Source: Sphingopyxis sp. H073 (lineage in GTDB: Bacteria; Pseudomonadota; Alphaproteobacteria; Sphingomonadales; Sphingomonadaceae). Taken from it: a DNA stretch of 64,000 nucleotides. The notes beneath the pieces are model-generated. The model ran no database searches. It worked only from the letters and a program-made list of their open reading frames with translations, and had not been told where the DNA came from. The number at the start of each line of letters is the position of its first letter. The first letter of the stretch is position 1. The stretch is from positions 124,001-188,000 of the forward strand of contig NZ_LNSG01000002.1 of NCBI RefSeq assembly GCF_001468395.1, in the 5' to 3' direction. The position numbers were made by a program, and so were the translations under genes. Below, piece by piece: positions 17,781-24,805 of this stretch.

Positions 17781-20700
17781 TCAGAAGCTGTCACCCCCAT
17801 GCTCACGAAGCAAACAAAGTGCATTTACGAGCATCATTTCCTCGACGGTTCGGCAGGGTGTTTCGAGGAGGAGGGGACTTGCGAAGACGACCGCCGACGT
17901 CTGCGCGCGGGAGACGGCGACATTGATCCTGTTCAGCGAGAAGAGGAAGTCGATGTCGCGCGGCAGTTCTTCGCCGCTCGATGTCGTCATGGAGACGAGG
18001 CACACGGGCGCTTCCTGCCCTTGGAAGCGATCAACCGTGCCGACCCGGACCGCCGATGGTAGCGCGGCGCGCAGCGCATTTACCTGGGCATTATAGGGTG
18101 CGACGACCAGAATATCCGTGTGACCGATGACACGCTCGCTGCCGTCGCGTGCGCGATAGGTTGCGCCGGTCACAGCCGCGATCTGCGCGTTGATGGCGTC
18201 GATCTCTTCGGGGCTGACCTGTGAGCGCCCGAAATGCTCGATCGCGCGGACGCCCGCGCCGACGAGCGATCGGCCATCGGGCGCAAGCAGAGTCTGACTA
18301 GCGGCAGCGTCGTCTGAGTGCAGCTTGCCCTCGTAGACGGCGGCCGAGATATAGTCGCAGACCGCGGGATGCATTCGGCGGCTAACCGGCATGAAGATGC
18401 CGCGATCGGCGGGGATGACCCGGTGTCCGTCAATCAGATATTCGAGGCAGGAATCGCCGCTCCGTCCGGGGTGCGTACCTTGAAGCGGCTGCGGCAGCTG
18501 CATCGGATCGCCGACGAGGACGAGATTTCGCGCGGCGCGCGACATGGCGATGATGTTGGCAAGCGAGACCTGTCCCGCTTCGTCAACGAAGAGATAGTCA
18601 TAGGCCGGCGCGTCATATCGGGCGAAATGCCAGGCTGTTGCGCCGACGACATCGGCAGTCCCGATTTCGGGCGCGTCATTCTCGCTGACGAGGACGATGC
18701 CGGGATGAGCATTCTCATCGTCATCGTCGGCGACTTTCTGGACCACGCTGCATCGAACACCATCGGTCGCGCTCCGGTCCGCGACCGCTTCAAGGAGATT
18801 GGTGATGGCCTTGTGACTGTTCGACGAAACCGCGACGCGCTTGCCCGCACGGACCAGGTCGATGATCGATAGCGCGCTGACATAGGTCTTGCCGGTACCC
18901 GGCGGTCCCTGGATGGCAAGCGTGGTTTGATCCATGGCGGCAATTGCGGCGCTGGTCTGCACCGGCAGATCGCCTTCGGGGTCAATGATGCCCTCGGGCC
19001 GCGCGCCGTCGCGGAACGTCGGCGCTGCACGCATGAGCAATTGTTCTATCGCCTTGGCCGTGCCGGGATTGTCGATGATGGCATCGGTCACCGCTGCAAC
19101 CGCGGCGCGAAGTGTCGCGTTGCTGATCGGCTTTGCAGGAATGAGATCCAGGCGATCAGGCAGCTCGCCTTTCGCCGTCGAGCGGCGCAGCACGAGCAGG
19201 TTCGTGTCATGGTCGATCTCGCGCAGATCGACATCCTCGGGCATCGCGGCGGGTTTGACGCAAGGCTTGCGGCCCGCCCTCAATTTGGTCTCCTGCGGCG
19301 GGAAGCGATAGGTCCGCTCGAACGACCTTGCCGTTACTTTGACGGGATCGCCGACGGCTTCTAGGCCTTGAACGCATTCGAGGTCATCGACGAGTTCCTC
19401 GCTCTCCTGCGCGAGCCGATCGAAAATCGCCCACCACGCGGGCTTGTCTTCGCGCTTGTGGAAGAAATTGAGGTCGAGCAGCAGATCGGCGATGTCCTCG
19501 CCGAGCCGTGCGCGAACCGGAAGGAGCCGCTCGCGCAGCGCCGCCATCTCTTCCTCTTCGGCCTCAACGTTCGCGAGCGGGCCCGCGTCGGGCACCTCGC
19601 CGAGTTTCGGCCAAGGCAGGCCTTCAGGGCGAACGTCGCGGATCAGCCAGTCGCGCAGCAGCTGCGTCGAGATGCAGTCGGTGCGGTTATAGTCGTAGAT
19701 CTTGTCGAGCAGTTCGCTGTCTTGCGTCTCCCGCCATCGTTCGTAGAAGACCACGCTCGCGCCCGCGGTTGCGACATCTGCCTCGCGCTTTTCCATATAG
19801 AAAGCTTCGAGATCTTTGATCGAATAGCCTTTCTCGGAAGCGATCAACGAGCCCGATACGACGCGGAATAGATCGACGAACCGCCGTTCACGTTGGAGTT
19901 GGTCCATGACGGCCTCGCCGACGCGATGTTCCGCGGTCAGGCGGCGAAGCGCCGCAATCTCATAATTTGCGTAGTGATAGATATGCGCCTTCGGGTGGCG
20001 CTGGAGATGCCCCGTGAAGAATTGCAGCAGCTCAGCCACCGCCTTGCCTTCGGCGGCGCGGTCATGCGCCCAAAAGGCGCGGAAGCTCCATTCGCCCGCA
20101 TCGCGAAACCAGATGCCGTGGAGATATTCGAGGCCGCCCTCATAATAGGGATCACCCTCGATATCGTAGAAGAGGTCGCCATCGTCGGCTTCGGGCAGCA
20201 GCCCGAAGCCCTTGCCGGGCTCATAGTCGCGAAGCGCAAATTCCGGCGGGCCGCCGGCGCGGCGCCCGGCCTGGAGCCGCGCCTGCGTCTGAAGCCGCTG
20301 CTGCGTCTCGGGAGCGAGCTTCGGAATGCGCTGGTCATGGGCCGCGAGACCGCCGATCGTTTCGATGCCTGCGGCCTCGACTTTGCCACGTTGCGACCTT
20401 GTCATGCCGGCGACCAGGGCAAGGCTGTCGGCCTTGTCCCACTCGTCGCGGCAATGTTCCTTCCAGCGACAGAGGCCGCAACTCGAAACAGGCTCGGGCT
20501 GCGTTTCCGGCCGATCGGTCAGGAAGGTTTCGAACACCGCTCGTGCATGGCGTGCGTAGGATGCCACATCGGCCAGCCGCACGGTGAAACGCGAGCCATC
20601 GCCGAGCTGGAGATGCGCGGATTCCGGCCGGATGCCCTGAAGATCGGCGATCAGATCGGAGTAGAGCGAGAGCTGGAGAATATGTTTGGGGTCGGGTTTG

Positions 20701-21116
20701 CGCTTCAGCTTGGTATCGACAACCTCATAGGACCAGCTTCCGAGATCGGAAGGGCGTTCCACCCGTTCGAGAAAGTCGGAGTAGCCGCCCCATGCGCCGC
20801 CGAGCAGCGCACCCTGAAAAATGATGTCCGGGCCGGCCGCCATCGCCTCGCGTGTGAGCCGGACCGACTCTTCCAGCGTGATCCCGTCCTTGGGAATTTC
20901 GACGACATTTTCGCCCTGCGCTTTGAGCGCGTCGAGAAAGGCAAGTTCGTGGGCGTCGCCCTGCTTCTGAAGAAGTTCGGCTTCTTCGCCATCCTCGCAC
21001 GGCGCGATGTCGCCGGCCTCGATCAGCCGCAGATCGAGCGTCGTCGCGTGCCTGCACCCCTTGAACCGCATGAGGTCCGAGGCGGAAAGCCTGAGAGCGT
21101 CGTCGATCATCCGCAT
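17781..21116 (-). CDS. TM0106-type RecB-like nuclease fused to SF1 helicase
   Basis: An 1111-residue protein. The N-terminus is a RecB-like PD-(D/E)xK nuclease (VVDTKLKRKPDPKHILQLSL near 137-156) with cysteines fit for an Fe-S cluster (C22 region and CGLCRWKEHC near 211-220). Residues about 305-480 look like the RNase H-fold insert of TM0106 proteins (DLFYDIEGDPYYEGG and YDYNRTDCISTQLL). The C-terminal half is an UPF1/DNA2-like helicase: Walker A GPPGTGKTYV near 736, YLFVDEAGQ near 840, VDRFQGQEAPV and RINVAVSRAQ. ATG 21116 has GGGG seven bases upstream. A WYL regulator is divergent, a common defence-gene arrangement. Confidence 0.9.
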   Translation of the reverse strand: MRMIDDALRLSASDLMRFKGCRHATTLDLRLIEAGDIAPCEDGEEAELLQKQGDAHELAFLDALKAQGENVVEIPKDGITLEESVRLTREAMAAGPDIIFQGALLGGAWGGYSDFLERVERPSDLGSWSYEVVDTKLKRKPDPKHILQLSLYSDLIADLQGIRPESAHLQLGDGSRFTVRLADVASYARHARAVFETFLTDRPETQPEPVSSCGLCRWKEHCRDEWDKADSLALVAGMTRSQRGKVEAAGIETIGGLAAHDQRIPKLAPETQQRLQTQARLQAGRRAGGPPEFALRDYEPGKGFGLLPEADDGDLFYDIEGDPYYEGGLEYLHGIWFRDAGEWSFRAFWAHDRAAEGKAVAELLQFFTGHLQRHPKAHIYHYANYEIAALRRLTAEHRVGEAVMDQLQRERRFVDLFRVVSGSLIASEKGYSIKDLEAFYMEKREADVATAGASVVFYERWRETQDSELLDKIYDYNRTDCISTQLLRDWLIRDVRPEGLPWPKLGEVPDAGPLANVEAEEEEMAALRERLLPVRARLGEDIADLLLDLNFFHKREDKPAWWAIFDRLAQESEELVDDLECVQGLEAVGDPVKVTARSFERTYRFPPQETKLRAGRKPCVKPAAMPEDVDLREIDHDTNLLVLRRSTAKGELPDRLDLIPAKPISNATLRAAVAAVTDAIIDNPGTAKAIEQLLMRAAPTFRDGARPEGIIDPEGDLPVQTSAAIAAMDQTTLAIQGPPGTGKTYVSALSIIDLVRAGKRVAVSSNSHKAITNLLEAVADRSATDGVRCSVVQKVADDDDENAHPGIVLVSENDAPEIGTADVVGATAWHFARYDAPAYDYLFVDEAGQVSLANIIAMSRAARNLVLVGDPMQLPQPLQGTHPGRSGDSCLEYLIDGHRVIPADRGIFMPVSRRMHPAVCDYISAAVYEGKLHSDDAAASQTLLAPDGRSLVGAGVRAIEHFGRSQVSPEEIDAINAQIAAVTGATYRARDGSERVIGHTDILVVAPYNAQVNALRAALPSAVRVGTVDRFQGQEAPVCLVSMTTSSGEELPRDIDFLFSLNRINVAVSRAQTSAVVFASPLLLETPCRTVEEMMLVNALCLLREHGGDSF

Positions 21117-21178
21117 ACACAATCCCCTTTATTTCGCTATGGCAGGTCGGGACGACAAAAGCTGTCATGGAGAATCGA

Positions 21179-22171
21179 ATGTCGTTTGCAAAGGCCCAGG
21201 ACCTTCTCAAGCTCGCGATGATGGCGACGCGCCGCAGCGGGGTGTCACTCGAAGAGATTGTCGAGGAGTTCGGCTGCGTCCACCGATCGGCGCAGCGCAT
21301 GACAGCCGCCCTTGAAACGGCCTTTCCACAGACCGAGCCGGAAGACGGTGACGATCGCAAGCGGCGATGGCGCATCCCTGCCCGCGCGGTAGCGCCCCTG
21401 CTATTGCCGTCGGCCGAGGAACTGGCGGTGATGACGACGGCAATACGCCAGCTCGATGCGGCTGGCATGGCGACCGAGGCTGCGACCTTGCGCCAGATGG
21501 AACGGAAGGTGAGAGCACTGATTCCCGCTCATGCCGGTACAAGGCTGGCCGTCGATGAGGAAGCGCTGCTCGAAGCGCTGGGATATGCCGCTCGGCCCGG
21601 GCCGAGGCCAGCCGGGACGAGCGAGGTCGACAGCGCGATATCGGAGAGCCTTAAGGGGCCCTTCCTGCTCCGCATCTCGTATCGGCGTCGGACGCAGGAC
21701 AAACCTACCGAACGTGTTGTCGCCCCGCACGGCCTTTTGCTCGGTGTGCGCCGCTACCTCGTCGCGCGCGACACGGCCAAGCCGGCGACGGCGCCGCTGC
21801 GCCATTACCGGGTCGAGGAGATCTACTCGGCCGAGGTGCTCGACACGAGCTTCGAGATCGATCCCGGCTTCAATATCCTCGAACATTCAAAAAAAGGCTT
21901 TGGCTCGTTCGAGAATGCTGCCGAACATGGCGATGTCATTTGGCGCTTCTCGCCCGAAGCGGCACCCCATGCCCGGCGGTTCGTGTTCCACCCTACGCAG
22001 AGTGTCGAGGAAGAGGCCGATGGTTCCTTGCTCGTGCGCTTTAAGGCCTCGGGACATCTCGAAATGTGCTGGCACCTCTATTCATGGGGCAAGTCGGTCG
22101 AAGTGCTGCAGCCCGCTCGGCTTCGCGAGATGGTGCATGGGCACCAGCGAATTTTTGAAGCACTTCCTTGA
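21179..22171 (+). CDS. WYL-domain transcriptional regulator
   Basis: A 330-residue regulator with an N-terminal winged HTH (LLKLAMMATRRSGVSLEEIV, then EFGCVHRSAQRMTAAL) and a C-terminal WYL ligand-binding module (RISYRRRTQDKPTERVVAPH, GVRRYLVARD, RHYRVEEIYSAEVLDTSFE) followed by a WCX-like tail. The usual Trp-Tyr-Leu reads Arg-Tyr-Leu here. The ATG at 21179 is preferred to 21167 because GGAGA sits just before it. Known: WYL repressors often control phage-defence operons such as BREX and CBASS. Here it is divergent from the nuclease-helicase, separated by about 60 bases, so it probably controls that operon and itself. Confidence 0.9.
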   Translation: MSFAKAQDLLKLAMMATRRSGVSLEEIVEEFGCVHRSAQRMTAALETAFPQTEPEDGDDRKRRWRIPARAVAPLLLPSAEELAVMTTAIRQLDAAGMATEAATLRQMERKVRALIPAHAGTRLAVDEEALLEALGYAARPGPRPAGTSEVDSAISESLKGPFLLRISYRRRTQDKPTERVVAPHGLLLGVRRYLVARDTAKPATAPLRHYRVEEIYSAEVLDTSFEIDPGFNILEHSKKGFGSFENAAEHGDVIWRFSPEAAPHARRFVFHPTQSVEEEADGSLLVRFKASGHLEMCWHLYSWGKSVEVLQPARLREMVHGHQRIFEALP

Positions 22172-22289
22172 AGCTATAGGCATCGCTTCGAGCCCCTTTT
22201 AGCGGCTTGGGCGACTATCCCAGCGAAACGTACTTGTCGTGCTGAATCCCAGCGCAGATGGAAGAGTGAATGGTGTCAATATTAGTATG

Positions 22290-22982
22290 CTAAGCCGCGA
22301 TGACCTGATCCTCTCCGAAGAGGATAGATGGATCCCATTCTTCGCCCTTCTCCGTGAAGGCATATATTCTTGAGATGCGTCTCCCGTCCCATTCGAAGCG
22401 ATAATGTGCTGTCTGCATGCTTGTACCAAGGCACGCATTGTCCGTCACCGAAAGGCAAAGTCCTAGAGGCCGTTCTGGCGCAAGGAATGCCACACCTGCC
22501 AGTCCTGAGGGGATCCTTTCTCCCTCCTCTCGGCAATCGTCGTCGCTGATGCCGATGGGAAGACCCGTAAGGTCCGCAAACGTACCCGCGACCGGCGTCT
22601 TCAGCATGCGCATGTCGATGCCAATGGGCGGCTCGTTTGTCCGCCCGAGAAAAATTTCCCGCCGACGCACGGCGCGAGCTAGCGCCGTCTGCGGGTCACT
22701 GGCCAACTCGAGCGCCGGCAGTGTGCTCGGAAAGAACCGCGACCCCTCGGGATTGATGTAACGGAAGGGCGCGTGGTTCCAGTTCTGCAGTCGCGGTGAC
22801 CCTTCGCCGCCAAAGCTGGCCAGCAGTTGCTCCTTTGAAAGCAACCGGGGATTGGTCCGCGCCTCGGATTCGTAAAGAGCTTCGAAGCGGTCGTTTGCGA
22901 CCAGACCTCGATAGACCTCGACCGAAGGAAACCGCGACGGAATCAGGCGATAACCAAAGCCGTTGAACGGATATTCCTTCAC
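22290..22982 (-). CDS. RES-domain toxin
   Basis: A 230-residue protein resembling RES toxins, which degrade or transfer from NAD+: YRLIPSRFPSVEVYRG near the start, FRYINPEGSRFFPSTLPALE in the middle (family pattern RxNPxGxxxLYxxxxxxxA) and DPQTALARAVRRRE after it. The start is GTG at 22982, directly after the stop of the antitoxin-like gene, so the two are translationally coupled in the order antitoxin then toxin. Known: RES toxins pair with Xre/MbcA/ParS antitoxins. The sequence is somewhat longer than usual at the C-terminus. Confidence 0.75.
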   Translation of the reverse strand: MKEYPFNGFGYRLIPSRFPSVEVYRGLVANDRFEALYESEARTNPRLLSKEQLLASFGGEGSPRLQNWNHAPFRYINPEGSRFFPSTLPALELASDPQTALARAVRRREIFLGRTNEPPIGIDMRMLKTPVAGTFADLTGLPIGISDDDCREEGERIPSGLAGVAFLAPERPLGLCLSVTDNACLGTSMQTAHYRFEWDGRRISRIYAFTEKGEEWDPSILFGEDQVIAA

Positions 22983-23375
22983 TTAGCCACCCCGCTGCGC
23001 ATCAAGATACTGCCGCACCGCGAGGATGTCGGCCATGCCACCACGCAGCATTATCTCCAGTGCGGACTTGCCATCGAAATATTCGTTCGAACGTAACATC
23101 CACTCTTCGCCGCGCTGATCGTCCGTGAACAAAATTCGCAGTGCTTTCCATATCGCGAGCAAGTGGGAGAGACGTTCGCCGGTGTCTCTTGGCAAGCTGC
23201 CGCCCTCTTTCTTCCACTTGAAGAACGTCGATCGTCCTGGCGATCCAAGCAGGATGATCTGTTGCTCGATCGATAGATCCCATCGCTGCGCCATCTCAAA
23301 AAATGCTTCTAATTCAGCTGGAATCGATGAAGCCCGCGAGCTCGTTCGAGCGCCGGGCAGCGTGTCAGCCGACAT
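22983..23375 (-). CDS. Xre/MbcA/ParS-type antitoxin
   Basis: A 130-residue protein with an Xre-like HTH (WDLSIEQQIILLGSPGRSTF, FKWKKEG) and a C-terminal DUF2384-like toxin-binding part (NEYFDGKSALEIMLRGGMAD, VRQYLDAQRGG). The phrase F-x-G-K-S-A-L-E-I-M-L closely follows the family pattern of F-x-G-x-x-P-L-x-x-M. ATG 23375 has AAGGAG at good spacing. It should neutralise the RES toxin encoded next and repress the operon. The gene is divergent from the ubiquitin-like operon across 149 bases, so the two may share an operator. Confidence 0.82.
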   Translation of the reverse strand: MSADTLPGARTSSRASSIPAELEAFFEMAQRWDLSIEQQIILLGSPGRSTFFKWKKEGGSLPRDTGERLSHLLAIWKALRILFTDDQRGEEWMLRSNEYFDGKSALEIMLRGGMADILAVRQYLDAQRGG

Positions 23376-23524
23376 ATTTGCTCCTTCAGTCCATATTTGT
23401 ACTTGACGTAGTTAACAGTCCAATATCATATTGTCCGCATCGGGACCTTTTCCCGATTCTAGTCCACGATTCGCCGCGGTCAAGCTTTTCCGTGCGATCA
23501 CGGCGGCAATGAAGGAGTAAACAG
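23376..23524. promoter_or_regulatory. Divergent promoter region between TA pair and ubiquitin-like operon
   Basis: On the plus strand TTGACG (23403-23408) could be a -35 box with TATCAT (23424-23429) or CATATT (23427-23432) as a weak -10. On the minus strand TTGGAC with TACAAA about 16 bases on overlaps it. The palindrome GTTAAC (23411-23416) lies between them and may be part of an operator. A small hairpin CGGGA/TCCCG (23440-23454) follows. Ribosome site AAGGAG precedes the GTG of the Ubl gene. All boxes are read by eye and are tentative. Confidence 0.4.
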
Positions 23525-23857
23525 GTGGCTGGCAACGGCAACGGCAACGGCAACGGGAACGGGAACGGGAACGGGAACGGGAACGGGAACGGGAATTCCA
23601 CAATCTCGGTGACCGTCAACTATCAGGCGGCGAGCAAGACCAATTCCTTCCCGCGCGGCGCGAAGGTCTCCGACGTGCTCGCATGGGCTATTACGGCCTT
23701 CTTGATCGACGACGCCATTGCAACCGAGATCGAACTCGTCGTCTCGGGCACGACAGACGAGTTGCAGGGTTCGAAAACCTTGGCCTCGCTCGCGCATGGC
23801 GCTTCCGCACTGACCCTTGATCTGGTGCGCGGCGACATCGCCAACGGGAACGCCTGA
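23525..23857 (+). CDS. Ubiquitin-like beta-grasp protein with Gly-Asn repeat tail
   Basis: A 110-residue protein (GTG start, AAGGAG ribosome site). Residues 3-24 are eleven Gly-Asn repeats. Residues 25-103 have the order of a beta-grasp fold: strands STISVTVNY and FPRGAKVSD, a helix VLAWAITAFLIDDAI, then strands EIELVVSG and ALTLDLVRG. The C-terminus is DIANGNA: no diglycine, but Gly108 followed by two residues could be exposed by the JAB peptidase encoded downstream. Known: bacterial Ubl operons such as Bil code for Ubl, E2, E1 and a JAB peptidase. Context (E2, JAB and E1 in the next 2.2 kb) is the main support. Confidence 0.75.
   Translation: MAGNGNGNGNGNGNGNGNGNGNGNSTISVTVNYQAASKTNSFPRGAKVSDVLAWAITAFLIDDAIATEIELVVSGTTDELQGSKTLASLAHGASALTLDLVRGDIANGNA
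23531..23596 (+). repeat. Hexanucleotide tandem repeat coding for (Gly-Asn)11
   Basis: Four GGCAAC units, six GGGAAC units and one GGGAAT unit in direct succession inside the Ubl gene. The two runs differ by one base, as expected from slippage or duplication. Because the unit is six bases, gain or loss keeps the reading frame and changes only the tail length, so strains may differ in copy number. It is not a CRISPR array: there are no spacers. Confidence 0.95.
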
Positions 23858-23859
23858 GC

Positions 23860-24333
23860 GTGGAAAACCCTGCTCTCACCCTGATTGAAGGCGACCTAGC
23901 AACCGAGGGCTTTCGGGCCGGCTGTGACGAGGGTCGTTGGCGGGTGGTGGACTTCGTCTACCCCCGCCTCGACTTCAAGGTGTCGGCCATCGATCTCGAC
24001 GGTACCGCGACTGAATATGGTTTCCGGGCCGATCTGACGAACTACCCGGGCCTCGCCCCCGAGGTGAAACTCTGGAACCTTGAAGAGGACCGCAAGCCGC
24101 TCGCCGGAGAGCGGCCGAAGGGCGGAAACCGGGTCACCGAAACTTTCAAGGATTGGGGATCAGGCACCGTTTATCGGCCGTGGGACCGTCATACCGGACC
24201 GCACAACAACAACGCCGTCGCCAAGCCCCACCTCGCGTGGCGCAAGGATCGCGACCTCACGTTCATCTTCGAGGATCTCCATGGCATATTGGTTAGCAAC
24301 GGTCGCAAGGTCGCTGCTCGGGCAGCGGCCTGA
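23860..24333 (+). CDS. E2-like (UBC-fold) protein of the ubiquitin-like operon
   Basis: A 157-residue protein with GTG start two bases after the Ubl stop. The order of elements fits a UBC fold: strands VDFVYPRLDFKVSAIDLDG and YGFRADLTNYPGLAPEVKLW (with the YP/P turn seen in E2 enzymes), then WGSGTVYRPWDRHTGPHNNN and a C-terminal helix region HLAWRKDRDLTFIFEDLHGI. The only cysteine is at residue 22, outside the usual active-site area; histidines in DRHTGPH occupy roughly the catalytic position. It may use another residue, or be an E2-like scaffold. The assignment rests on the pattern and on its place between Ubl and JAB/E1 genes. Confidence 0.7.
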   Translation: MENPALTLIEGDLATEGFRAGCDEGRWRVVDFVYPRLDFKVSAIDLDGTATEYGFRADLTNYPGLAPEVKLWNLEEDRKPLAGERPKGGNRVTETFKDWGSGTVYRPWDRHTGPHNNNAVAKPHLAWRKDRDLTFIFEDLHGILVSNGRKVAARAAA

Positions 24334-24805
24334 GCTGATCTGTGACCGCAGAGTGTGGGATGCCGGAGCGATGGAGCTTCGCCGTCGGACAAACGGCGGC
24401 CGACGCGAAAGCGGGGCGTTTCTTCTCGGGGAAGCAGGTGCTCCGTCGACCATCCGGCAGTTTATTTTCTACGATGACGTCGATCCGGGTGCCCTCGATA
24501 GCGGCATCGTACTGATCGACGGCCGACGGCTTGGCGCCCTCTGGAAAATTTGTCGAGACGAGGGGATGACCGTCGTTGCCGACGTCCATGTCCATCCGGG
24601 AAGCTTCCGCCAGAGCCCCTCCGACAAGGCGAACCCGATCATCGCAGAAGCGAACCATTTGGCGTTGATCCTGCCCGATTTTGCCGAAGGCTCGAACCTC
24701 CCAGGCCGCATCGGGGTCCATCGCTACCTCGGCAACCGTCGCTGGCGTGACGAAAGCGACCGCCTGTTTCCTCCCTTCCACGTAGGCACATATCTGTGGT
24801 CATGA
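24281..24805 (+). CDS. JAB/JAMM metallopeptidase of the ubiquitin-like operon
   Basis: A 174-residue isopeptidase-like protein. The JAMM zinc site is complete: Glu in RRESGAFLLGE and the H-x-H...S-x2-D block in VHVHPGSFRQSPSDKANP. Known: JAB peptidases in such operons mature the Ubl precursor and remove it from targets. The ATG at 24281 lies inside the E2-like gene (53-base overlap in another frame) and follows GAGGAT; later codons in frame do not offer a better start. It overlaps the E1 gene by 4 bases (ATGA), so the last three genes are translated as a coupled unit. Confidence 0.88.
   Translation: MAYWLATVARSLLGQRPELICDRRVWDAGAMELRRRTNGGRRESGAFLLGEAGAPSTIRQFIFYDDVDPGALDSGIVLIDGRRLGALWKICRDEGMTVVADVHVHPGSFRQSPSDKANPIIAEANHLALILPDFAEGSNLPGRIGVHRYLGNRRWRDESDRLFPPFHVGTYLWS

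Noticed and set aside
23531..23596. Short regular repeat as a possible CRISPR array
   Set aside because: The six-base units are contiguous without spacers and lie in frame inside a coding gene.
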